Below, one piece after another: positions 1-5,859 of a DNA stretch of 6,377 nt. The DNA is from Candidatus Omnitrophota bacterium (GTDB lineage: Bacteria; Omnitrophota; Gorgyraeia; Duberdicusellales; 4484-171). The notes beneath the pieces are model-generated. The model was not told the origin of the DNA, made no database searches, and worked only from the letters and a program-made list of their open reading frames with translations. How positions within the stretch are numbered: position 1 is the first letter of the stretch; every line of letters begins with the position of its first letter. Position numbers and translations under genes: made by a program. The stretch lies in the NCBI GenBank assembly GCA_028717025.1, contig JAQUOR010000101.1, positions 1 to 6,377 of the forward strand, read 5' to 3'.

Positions 1-4
1 AACA

Positions 5-23
5 ATCGGGTAATATGCCCGAT
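5..23 (+). promoter_or_regulatory. Hairpin before the glycosyltransferase gene
   Basis: ATCGGG at 5-10 is the reverse complement of CCCGAT at 18-23, with a 7-base loop whose outer bases can also pair (T11 with G17, A12 with T16). No T-run follows, so it is not a classical terminator. It may be a leader hairpin, or lie at the end of an unseen upstream gene: one reading frame from the left edge closes with TAA at 31-33. Confidence 0.35.
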
Positions 24-59
24 AGGTATATAAACGGGGAGCAAATTAATCTATTTATT

Positions 60-1142
60 ATGAGCACAATAGATATAATTATAGTTACCTACAATGCGAA
101 AAAAACGCTTGCGCGCTGTCTTTCGAGCGTAGTGAGATATACGCATAATTTTGATTATCAAATTACAATCGTTGATAATAAAAGTACCGACGGCACATTG
201 GAGTATCTTAAAAAGTGTAAAATGAAGATAAATTTAATTAACAACAGAAAGAATTTTGGCTTCTGTAAAGCTGCCAATATAGGCTTAAAAAATACCGTAA
301 ACAAATATATAGTTTTTCTTGATGACGATGCGACAGTGACCGAAGGATGGTTAGAGGGGCTGTACGATCAGATAAAAATGAGCCCAAAAGTAGGGATAGT
401 CGGCGCTAAAATTGTTTTCCCGAACAAAAGGATTTGCTCTGCCGATTACAGCATTTTCCTGCGTCAGTCGCCCGGAAATTATGAGGTTGATCGGGGGCAA
501 AGAGATTATATAAAAAAAACCGATGCGCTCATTGGTACGTGCTGGCTTATGCGCAGAGAGGTTATACGCGATGTCGGCTATTTTGATGAAAATTTTTTCC
601 CGTGTCAATACGAAGATATAGATTATTGTCTGCGTACGAGGTTGGCGGGCTATACAATAATCTATAACGGAAAGGTGACTGTTGTCCATCATAATCTTTG
701 TCGAGATGGGGGGCGATTCGCAAAGAATAGAGATAAATTCTCAAAAAAATGGAAAAAATCTCTTTCAAAGTTTCCCCTTAAAAACAGTAGTCCTGTGGAC
801 AAGCATATTGCCAGGGGGCTTGATTTTTTCAAGAAGAAAAGATTTAAACAGGCACTTATTGAATTCAAAAAGCCCACGTTAATCGATCCAATATTTTCTG
901 AACCGCTTCTTGTAGGCAGAGTATTGGAAGAGATGGGTAAGTATGCTGATGCGATTTTGGAATATAAAAAATTTCTCAGGTTGAATGATCTGCACTTTGC
1001 AGTTTATTGTCATCTTGGATTTTGTTATGAAAATCTCGGCAAGATCAAGATTGCACAGAAACTATACATGAAGTCAATATATTATAAGGAAAAATTTTTC
1101 TCCGGTAGAAAGGCTGTCCAATGCATCGAAAGACCTATATAA
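60..1142 (+). CDS. Family 2 glycosyltransferase with C-terminal TPR tail
   Basis: Predicted to transfer a sugar from a nucleotide-sugar donor at the cytoplasmic face, probably for a surface polysaccharide or glycoconjugate; acceptor and donor cannot be read. Residues 1-220 form a GT-A fold: the first strand IDIIIVTYN follows the start directly, VDNKSTDGT lies at 38-46, FGFCKAAN at 66-73, the metal-binding DDD at 88-90, and the ED pair of YEDIDYCL at 185-186, where the catalytic base is expected. From about residue 250 the chain turns into two to three TPR-like helix pairs (ALIEF, AILEYKKFL, LGFCYENLGK), usually protein-binding. ATG 60 is chosen over an in-frame ATG at 15 because the fold starts there and ATG 15 lies in a hairpin loop. 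The nearest purine-rich site, GGGGAG at 36-41, is 18 bases away, so the start is not certain, and the frame is open to the left edge. The 3' end overlaps the next gene by 22 bases. Family call is firm; specific role unknown. Confidence 0.9.
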   Translation: MSTIDIIIVTYNAKKTLARCLSSVVRYTHNFDYQITIVDNKSTDGTLEYLKKCKMKINLINNRKNFGFCKAANIGLKNTVNKYIVFLDDDATVTEGWLEGLYDQIKMSPKVGIVGAKIVFPNKRICSADYSIFLRQSPGNYEVDRGQRDYIKKTDALIGTCWLMRREVIRDVGYFDENFFPCQYEDIDYCLRTRLAGYTIIYNGKVTVVHHNLCRDGGRFAKNRDKFSKKWKKSLSKFPLKNSSPVDKHIARGLDFFKKKRFKQALIEFKKPTLIDPIFSEPLLVGRVLEEMGKYADAILEYKKFLRLNDLHFAVYCHLGFCYENLGKIKIAQKLYMKSIYYKEKFFSGRKAVQCIERPI

Positions 1143-2068
1143 ATAATTATCTTAAGATAAAAGTTTTCACCAATAGCAAAAGAATTGCCCGCTTGGTTGA
1201 TAATTTCTTGGATTTCGGCAATGATACCCGGCGTAAACCCAGGATAGCAATAGAATTCCATTTGAATGAGGATTCACGCAAAAAGCCGGGATATACAAAG
1301 AAAATTTTTTATCGCCATTGGTTCGATGAAAACAAAAACCTTACGTCTTTTTTTGGCGGTGCAATGGCAACAACGACTACAAATCCTAGAACCGGCATCG
1401 TTCACGCAACTATCGTTGATTATCAAGAATCATTTAAGGAAGGTACCTTGGATTTTATCTTCACCCATCCATTACGTTTTATTTTATCCCATCACGGTCT
1501 ATTCTTTGTTCATGCCGCAGTGGTCTGCAAAGGTAGCGATTGCGTGATAATCAGCGGGCCTCAGAATAGCGGTAAAAGTACGGTTTCCTTAACTCTTGCT
1601 CAGAATGGATTCAGTTTTTTAGCTGATGACGATTGCTTTTTCAAGTTATGGGAAAATAGAATAAGATTATTCCCTTTTCCTACAAAGATGGGTTTACACG
1701 ATACAATTATTGATAAATATCCTAAAGTTAATAAGTGCCTCGTAAAGAATTATCGTTATGGCAAGAAGAGGCGTTTTTCTTTCAGTTCTGTCTATGGGAA
1801 CCACGGCGGCACTGAGGTATTGGGATGCAAAACGATTCTGTTCCCGAAGCACCAGGCCGCAAATAAGGTTTATGCCAGAAAGATATTAAAAGACGAAGCT
1901 TTGGCCAGATTAGCCAGAGAAAATTCACTTTTTTACTCAATGGAAAAAATTCAGAGCGAAAGCTTTTGGGCCTTGCATAATCTTACGAGGAGCGCCAATG
2001 CTTACGAATTTTTCTATAATGATAAAAGTCTCAATAAAATCCCCGAGATAGTAAATAAGATTTTTTGA
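1121..2068 (+). CDS. HPr-kinase-like P-loop kinase (HprK-related)
   Basis: Predicted ATP-dependent kinase of the HPr kinase/phosphorylase superfamily. Known relatives phosphorylate serine in HPr or, in some lasso-peptide clusters, the C-terminal serine of a precursor peptide. Here the family pattern is seen in order: HAAVV with His131, then Walker A GPQNSGKST at 146-154, then FLADDD at 166-171, matching the ADD motif that follows the P-loop in HprK proteins and carries metal-binding or catalytic acidic residues. Residues 1-120 do not resemble the classical HprK N-terminal domain, and no HPr or PTS gene is nearby, so classical carbon control is unlikely. At 315 residues the length fits HprK proteins. 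The start ATG overlaps the glycosyltransferase end by 22 bases and has AGAAAGG at 1107-1113, 7 bases upstream, so translation is probably coupled. Operon partners point to modification of a peptide or surface polymer; the substrate is inference only. Confidence 0.8.
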   Translation: MHRKTYINNYLKIKVFTNSKRIARLVDNFLDFGNDTRRKPRIAIEFHLNEDSRKKPGYTKKIFYRHWFDENKNLTSFFGGAMATTTTNPRTGIVHATIVDYQESFKEGTLDFIFTHPLRFILSHHGLFFVHAAVVCKGSDCVIISGPQNSGKSTVSLTLAQNGFSFLADDDCFFKLWENRIRLFPFPTKMGLHDTIIDKYPKVNKCLVKNYRYGKKRRFSFSSVYGNHGGTEVLGCKTILFPKHQAANKVYARKILKDEALARLARENSLFYSMEKIQSESFWALHNLTRSANAYEFFYNDKSLNKIPEIVNKIF

Positions 2069-2160
2069 TGCTTTTCATTGTACCAGAACCAACAACGATA
2101 AATTTATTACACAAAACCAAAACATTTAAGCTCGTGAAGGAATTTTATGCAGGGTTCTAA
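2068..2160 (+). CDS. Possible 30-residue coupled small ORF
   Basis: A short frame runs from ATG 2068 to TAA 2158-2160 and fills the 78-base gap between the kinase and peptidase genes. Its ATG overlaps the kinase stop as TGATG, a layout that allows re-initiation, and its end overlaps the peptidase start by 14 bases. The peptide begins MLFIVPEPTT and continues with a lysine-rich, mildly amphipathic half ending in YAGF. VPEPTT recalls the start of a PEP-CTERM sorting signal, but no hydrophobic helix or arginine tail follows. There is no Shine-Dalgarno site of its own, and 30 open codons can arise by chance in AT-rich DNA. It could be a peptide substrate for the flanking enzymes or simply spacer. 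Confidence 0.2.
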   Translation: MLFIVPEPTTINLLHKTKTFKLVKEFYAGF

Positions 2161-2764
2161 AGGTATAAAAGATGACGTTGCTTTTGTTCTGCTTAGACAG
2201 GCTGTGGAGCGCGGTCAACGTATCGAGCTTGAAGTGGCTAACGAAAGCGCAAGTATGTACCCTTTACTTGTTGCGGACGATGTCGTTACTATTGCGCGAA
2301 TAGAGCCTAAGAATATGGTAAAAGGAGATATCGTAGTGTTTAGAGCCGGGGATAATCTGTGCATGCATCGTTATATCCGTAAACTCCGTAGAGACAAAGA
2401 CCGGGTAGAATTTTTAATGAAAGGGGATAATACGCTGAATGTTGATACGCCGGCAATCATGCCTGAAGATATACTGGGTAGAGTTGTGGCGATAAAAAAA
2501 ACTAATTTAACAATAAATATGGAAAGCGGTTTTTGGAAAATAAGTAATTATCTGATAGCGCTGGTCTCTATTGTGCAGCTAACAATAGTTATGGTCGGCA
2601 AGGGTCTTATACCAATTCTTTGGAAAAATAAAAAAACCGCAGTTTCTCTTAAGGGCAGAAAGTTTTTGTTGCTTTCTTTGTATTCCTTTGAGAGGCTTAT
2701 CCTGCGTGTGTATAGAATTCTCTTCGTCGGTGTGCGGCATGGCAGCAAATCACATAAACAGTAA
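2147..2764 (+). CDS. S26-type signal peptidase-like protein (SipW/ER-like Ser-His)
   Basis: Homologue of the S24/S26 serine peptidase clan, which cleaves signal or leader peptides at the membrane. Seen: SASMYP with candidate nucleophile Ser36, the strand box VKGDIVVF at 58-65, MHRYI with His74 where SipW/ER-type enzymes keep the catalytic histidine, then FLMKGDN at 89-95 and ILGRVVAI at 109-116. The pattern fits a Ser-His enzyme better than the Ser-Lys dyad of classical LepB, although Lys92 keeps a second option open. Unlike typical signal peptidases there is no N-terminal membrane anchor; a hydrophobic helix lies behind the catalytic domain at about 132-159, followed by a basic amphipathic tail. 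The domain before the helix could therefore face the cytoplasm. ATG 2147 has GAAGGA at 2136-2141, spacing 5. It is the last gene of the operon and converges on the receiver gene 24 bases away, with no clear terminator between. Substrate unknown. Confidence 0.75.
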   Translation: MQGSKGIKDDVAFVLLRQAVERGQRIELEVANESASMYPLLVADDVVTIARIEPKNMVKGDIVVFRAGDNLCMHRYIRKLRRDKDRVEFLMKGDNTLNVDTPAIMPEDILGRVVAIKKTNLTINMESGFWKISNYLIALVSIVQLTIVMVGKGLIPILWKNKKTAVSLKGRKFLLLSLYSFERLILRVYRILFVGVRHGSKSHKQ

Positions 2765-2788
2765 CACTGGCTGGCCGGCATTTTCATC

Positions 2789-3163
2789 TCATTCCAACCT
2801 TAGCAGCGACTTGATATTGTCCAAGAGTTTATCCATCTCAAAGGGCTTAGGCATATAGCAATCTGCGCCGATGACCCTGCCTATTACCCTATCGGTATCC
2901 GAATCTTTGGCGGTGAGCATGATTATGGGCAATGTTTCATACTGTTCTTCTTTGCGTAATTCTTTGCAGACTTGTTCCCCGGGTAAACCGGGCAGTTTCA
3001 GATCAAGAAGAACAAGGTCTACTCCGGAAGTCCTTGCCTTGTATATCCCCTCATAACCATCAGAGGCAGAAATAATTTGAAATCCTTCCATTTCCAGCTT
3101 TATCTGAAGACTCCTTACGATGTCTTTATCGTCGTCTATGACTAAAATTTTTTTCCTTTCCAT
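2789..3163 (-). CDS. Stand-alone response regulator receiver protein
   Basis: Single receiver (REC) domain of 124 residues with no output domain, like CheY or Spo0F. It would accept a phosphoryl group from a histidine kinase and act by protein-protein contact in the cytoplasm. All key residues are present: acidic pocket Asp11-Asp12, phosphorylation site Asp54 in LLDLKLP, Thr84 in MLTAKD, and Lys106 in MPKPF; the chain ends right after the last REC helix, so it is not a truncated larger regulator. The start is supported by AAGGAGA (complement of 3168-3174), 4 bases before the ATG. It is read opposite to both neighbours, convergent with the peptidase gene and divergent from glnS, so it is its own transcription unit with the promoter described upstream. 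The cognate kinase is not identifiable; the partial PAS/GAF protein at the right end is a conceivable but unproven partner. Confidence 0.93.
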   Translation of the reverse strand: MERKKILVIDDDKDIVRSLQIKLEMEGFQIISASDGYEGIYKARTSGVDLVLLDLKLPGLPGEQVCKELRKEEQYETLPIIMLTAKDSDTDRVIGRVIGADCYMPKPFEMDKLLDNIKSLLRLE

Positions 3164-3201
3164 CGTATCTCCTTTTATTATTTCTGTGAATAACTTCTTA
3201 C

Positions 3202-3218
3202 GGTTTTACAGTACAACC
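3202..3218. promoter_or_regulatory. Imperfect 17-base palindrome, operator candidate
   Basis: GGTTTTACAGTACAACC consists of two 8-base arms around a central A, with one mismatched pair (position 5 against 13). It lies just downstream of the TATAAT of the receiver gene, at the predicted transcription start, where a repressor site would block initiation. As RNA it would form only a weak hairpin, so a dimeric DNA-binding protein site is the better reading. Confidence 0.35.
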
Positions 3219-3224
3219 TATTCC

Positions 3225-3259
3225 ATTATACTTGTACTATCTAAATATATTTCGGTCAA
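3225..3259 (-). promoter_or_regulatory. Candidate promoter of the receiver gene
   Basis: On the - strand a perfect TATAAT lies at 3230-3225, and a -35-like TTGACC at 3259-3254. They are 23 bases apart, too far for an ideal pair. TTGACC is 17 bases from an overlapping weaker -10, TACAAG, just before TATAAT. Either reading puts the transcript start near 3218-3225 and gives a leader of about 55-60 bases. Confidence 0.5.
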
Positions 3260-3290
3260 TTGGTTCTTTCCTCTATTCATTGACTTTATT

Positions 3291-3307
3291 CGCCTCAGGA
3301 AGAGGCG
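3291..3307. repeat. Perfect 6-bp inverted repeat between divergent genes
   Basis: CGCCTC and GAGGCG flank AGGAA, giving a GC-rich stem with a 5-base loop. It stands out in an AT-rich spacer. Neither side has a T-run, so it is not an intrinsic terminator for either strand. It lies upstream of both candidate promoters, about 55 bases before the glnS -35. A protein site or a barrier between divergent units is possible. Confidence 0.4.
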
Positions 3308-3361
3308 CACGTGGCCGTTGTAAGGCTATTTCTTGCTATTGCGAGCTGCCAACAATTCCCC

Positions 3362-3389
3362 ATGACTTTTCTTAAAGATATGCTACAAT
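3362..3389 (+). promoter_or_regulatory. Extended -10 promoter of glnS
   Basis: TGCTACAAT at 3381-3389 is a TGn-extended -10 box (TACAAT, five of six consensus bases). A weak -35, ATGACT at 3362-3367, lies 16 bases upstream. The expected start of transcription at about 3395-3397 is only 4-6 bases before the glnS ATG. Confidence 0.6.
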
Positions 3390-3400
3390 AATTCCCTGCT

Positions 3401-5086
3401 ATGAAGCCGAATTTCATTACCGAAATCATTGACGAGCACAACAAGGCCGGCCGGTTCTCTCAAAAGGTCCATACCCGGTTTCCGCCCGAACCTAACGGCT
3501 ATCTGCATATTGGTCATGCAAAATCAATTTGCTTAAATTCCGGTTTAGCCTGCCAGTATAACGGAAAATTTAACCTGCGTTTCGACGACACTAATCCCTG
3601 CAAGGAAGAACAGGAATATGTCGATTCCATCATAGAAGATGTACGTTGGCTGGGCGCTGACTGGCAGGAGCGGCTTTTTTATGCCTCTGATTACTTTGAA
3701 CAGATGTATGAGTATGCGGTTATGCTCATTAAGAAAGGGAAAGCCTACGTCTGCGATTTAAATGCCGAGCAAATACGCCAGTCTCGCGGCACGCTCACCA
3801 CACCAGGTAAAGACAGCCCTTTTCGTAGCCGCAGTATAGAAGAAAACCTGGATTTGTTTACGCGCATGCGCAACGGTGAGTTTCCTGACGGCGCTAAAAC
3901 CTTACGGGCGAAAATAGACATGGCGCATCCCAACTTTAACATGCGTGACCCGGTGATGTACCGTATTTTGCACAGCGACCATCATCGCACCAAAGATGCC
4001 TGGTGCATATACCCCACGTATGACTGGGCGCACGGCCTGGAAGATTCCATAGAAGGCATTACCCATTCCGTGTGTACCTTAGAGTTTGAAAACCATCGGC
4101 CTTTGTATGACTGGTTCCTTGAACAATTGGAAATATTCCACCCCCAGCAAATAGAATTTGCCCGCCTTAACATAACCTACACGGTATTAAGTAAACGGAA
4201 GCTGCTTGAACTGGTACAGACAAAACTGGTAAACGGCTGGGACGATCCGCGCATGCCCACTATCGCGGGGTTGCGTCGCCGCGGCTTTCCCGCGCAAGCA
4301 ATCCGTGATTTTTGTGAGGAAATCGGCGTTGCCAAATTTAACAGCACTATCGAGGTAAGCATACTTGAGGAAGCGGTACGTACCATCTTAAATAAAACGG
4401 CGCAACGGGTCATGGCAGTATTGCGACCGCTTAAAGTCGTTATCGTAAACTATCCGCAGAATCAAACAGAAGAACTTGATGCCGTCAATAACCCCGAAGA
4501 TAAAAATGCCGGCACCCGTAAAGTGCCTTTTTCCCGTGAATTATACATAGAAAAAGATGATTTTCGCGAAAATCCTCCCAAGGAATTTTTCCGCCTCTGC
4601 GTAGGTCGAGAAGTACGCCTGCGCTACGCGTATCTTATTACCTGCGTTAAGGTAATTAAGGATGCAAGCGGCGAAATTACCGAATTGCATTGTACCTATG
4701 ATCCGGCAACGCGCGGCGGCGATGCACCGGACGGAAGAAAAGTAAAATCAACCATTCACTGGGTTTCTGCTCAGCAGGCAATAAGTGCCCCGATAAGGCT
4801 TTACGACCGGTTGTTTACAAAAGCAAACCCTGAAGACACTCAGGGAGATTTTAAAACCGGCATTAATCCGCAATCATTGGAAATCATCCAATCCTGTAAA
4901 CTCGAGCCTTCCCTTGGGGCCGCGCAGCCGCACACCTGTTATCAATTCGAACGTCTTGGTTATTTCTGCGTGGACGCAAAAGATTTTGCAGCCGGCACTT
5001 TGGCCTTTAACCGCACCGTCACTTTGCGGGATACCTGGGCAAAAATCGAAAAAGCCATTGAGAGGAAAACCGCGCCTAAGAAGTAA
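3401..5086 (+). CDS. glnS: Glutaminyl-tRNA synthetase
   Basis: Class I aminoacyl-tRNA synthetase that charges tRNA-Gln with glutamine using ATP, in the cytoplasm. Residues 24-41 (HTRFPPEPNGYLHIGHAK) hold the HIGH motif at 36-39; the KMSKS-type loop reads VLSKR at 262-266. Tyr207 and Cys225 (in HSVCTLEF) keep the spacing of the E. coli GlnRS residues Tyr211 and Cys229, and CTLEFENHRPLYDW is a GlnRS, not GluRS, signature. The C-terminal half holds the anticodon-binding beta-barrels (KVPFSRELYIEKDDF, GREVRLRYAYLI, KVKSTIHWVSA) and ends with FNRTVTLRDTWAKIEKA. Length 561 is close to the 554 of the E. coli enzyme, with no gap. The start is forced: TAA at 3389-3391 closes the frame only 9 bases upstream, and the known N-terminus follows. 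No Shine-Dalgarno site precedes it, which fits the near-leaderless promoter. The gene is more GC-rich than the left operon. Confidence 0.98.
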   Translation: MKPNFITEIIDEHNKAGRFSQKVHTRFPPEPNGYLHIGHAKSICLNSGLACQYNGKFNLRFDDTNPCKEEQEYVDSIIEDVRWLGADWQERLFYASDYFEQMYEYAVMLIKKGKAYVCDLNAEQIRQSRGTLTTPGKDSPFRSRSIEENLDLFTRMRNGEFPDGAKTLRAKIDMAHPNFNMRDPVMYRILHSDHHRTKDAWCIYPTYDWAHGLEDSIEGITHSVCTLEFENHRPLYDWFLEQLEIFHPQQIEFARLNITYTVLSKRKLLELVQTKLVNGWDDPRMPTIAGLRRRGFPAQAIRDFCEEIGVAKFNSTIEVSILEEAVRTILNKTAQRVMAVLRPLKVVIVNYPQNQTEELDAVNNPEDKNAGTRKVPFSRELYIEKDDFRENPPKEFFRLCVGREVRLRYAYLITCVKVIKDASGEITELHCTYDPATRGGDAPDGRKVKSTIHWVSAQQAISAPIRLYDRLFTKANPEDTQGDFKTGINPQSLEIIQSCKLEPSLGAAQPHTCYQFERLGYFCVDAKDFAAGTLAFNRTVTLRDTWAKIEKAIERKTAPKK

Positions 5087-5113
5087 ATCGTTAGAAATCG
5101 ATAAACACATCTG

Positions 5114-5143
5114 GTAAAGATGTTTCTTACGACACGTCTTTGC
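5114..5143 (+). other. 10-bp hairpin downstream of glnS
   Basis: Bases 5114-5123 pair with 5134-5143 through ten pairs, two of them G-U, around a 10-base loop. A shorter competing stem, CATCT (5108-5112) with AGATG (5118-5122), uses the same bases. An A-run rather than a T-run follows, so it is not a clear intrinsic terminator. It may protect the glnS mRNA 3' end or lie in the leader of the membrane-protein gene, 35 bases before its ATG. Confidence 0.35.
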
Positions 5144-5178
5144 GAAAAAATAAAGTTACCGAGAACCGGAGATAAGCA

Positions 5179-5550
5179 ATGTACGTAGAAGCTTTCTTGA
5201 TGGATCTTTTTTTTACCTGTTTGATGGAAACAGCCGTTCTGTTTCTTATGGTGAGGCTGGTCTTTAAATATCGAAGAGCAACGCACTCTAACGCTTTATT
5301 ATTTTTCCTCGGTGTACTTTGCTCTTTAACAACGTTGCCGTACTTATGGTTCGTTTTCTCGTATTTTATAAAGGCACGCGTACTGTATCTTTCCTTGGGA
5401 GAGAGCGCGGTGACGCTGGCGGAAGCTATCATGTATTATTTCTTCCTTAAGATAGGCATAAGGAGATCGATACTCCTATCGCTAATCTGCAATGGCGCAT
5501 CATTGTTGGGAGGCTATATGGTCAGTTCTTGCTACACCGCCTTTCATTGA
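5179..5550 (+). CDS. Small four-helix membrane protein, function unknown
   Basis: I do not recognise a characterised family. The 123-residue product is very hydrophobic with four predicted membrane segments at about 5-29, 38-63, 68-90 and 94-117. Short basic stretches (KYRR 30-33, KAR 65-67, RR 95-96) separate them; basic residues after helix 1 and before helix 4 help fix topology. Acidic residues sit inside helices: Glu17, Glu75 and Glu82 (LGESAVTLAEA). Helix 2 carries TLPYLWF. Such buried glutamates suggest a role beyond simple anchoring, but no function is claimed. ATG 5179 has GGAGA at 5168-5172, spacing 6, which together with the coherent helix pattern supports a real gene. It follows glnS by 92 bases in the same direction; whether they are cotranscribed is unclear. 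A second frame on the opposite strand here is judged a shadow. Confidence 0.75.
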   Translation: MYVEAFLMDLFFTCLMETAVLFLMVRLVFKYRRATHSNALLFFLGVLCSLTTLPYLWFVFSYFIKARVLYLSLGESAVTLAEAIMYYFFLKIGIRRSILLSLICNGASLLGGYMVSSCYTAFH

Positions 5551-5859
5551 ACGTGAAACGATGAGGGCATAACGGCTTCCTTGCGTTCGTTATATTACGT
5601 AGATGGCAGCGATTGCGCAGGGTATCCCTATTGATATTTAAGATAATAGTTATATAATAATCCCCGATTCAGCGAAGTATTAACTGCTATTCTGCAAAAA
5701 TGTGTTTTTCCGTTTTCTCCGAATGCCGGCAATCTGTAAAAGCCTTTTTGGCTTTGTGTCGTCGATAAATTTCTTTCCTTACTATTCTAACCGTTGATTA
5801 AGGGTGCAGCGCTACCGGCACGGTCTTGTTATCCGCGTACCACACGGACCATAATTTCC
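5551..5859. other. 309-base gene-free stretch with promoter and leader
   Basis: No convincing gene lies here on either strand. It contains a weak inverted repeat, ATAACG (5569-5574) with CGTTAT (5588-5593), a strong promoter, and then about 195 bases of predicted leader before the PAS gene. In the leader AAAGCC (5739-5744) and GGCTTT (5750-5755) form a 6-bp hairpin over five T, and TGCCGG (5724-5729) can pair with CCGGCA (5815-5820), enclosing that hairpin. No known riboswitch consensus was recognised. Confidence 0.5.
5631..5658 (+). promoter_or_regulatory. Near-consensus sigma70 promoter
   Basis: TTGATA at 5631-5636 (five of six -35 bases) and a perfect TATAAT at 5653-5658 are 16 bases apart. 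It is the best two-box promoter in the window. Transcription should start near 5665-5667 and run into the PAS gene 195 bases later. Confidence 0.65.

Noticed and set aside
351..882. Several ORFs of 60-113 codons inside the glycosyltransferase gene, on both strands
   Set aside because: The enclosing frame shows clear GT2 motifs throughout; these other frames show no family pattern.
1121..2068. Classical HPr kinase/phosphorylase (hprK) of carbon catabolite control
   Set aside because: The N-terminal 120 residues do not match, and there is no PTS or HPr gene nearby; only the P-loop kinase part is shared.
2765..2788. Possible bidirectional terminator between the convergent peptidase and receiver genes
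   Set aside because: The GC-rich GCTGGCCGGC is self-complementary only without a loop, and no stable stem with a flanking T-run was found.
4960..5432. Overlapping - strand ORFs of 108 and 101 codons
   Set aside because: They lie opposite glnS and the membrane-protein gene, lack recognisable domains and ribosome sites, and read as shadows of the + strand genes.
5700..5797. Two short ORFs (22 and 24 codons, starting at 5700 and 5723) in the PAS leader
   Set aside because: Neither has a Shine-Dalgarno site and they overlap in different frames; chance is the simpler reading, though a leader peptide is not excluded.
5720..5850. Cyclic-di-GMP or other known riboswitch before the sensor gene
   Set aside because: The conserved sequence blocks of the GEMM type are not present, and other families I know did not match by eye.
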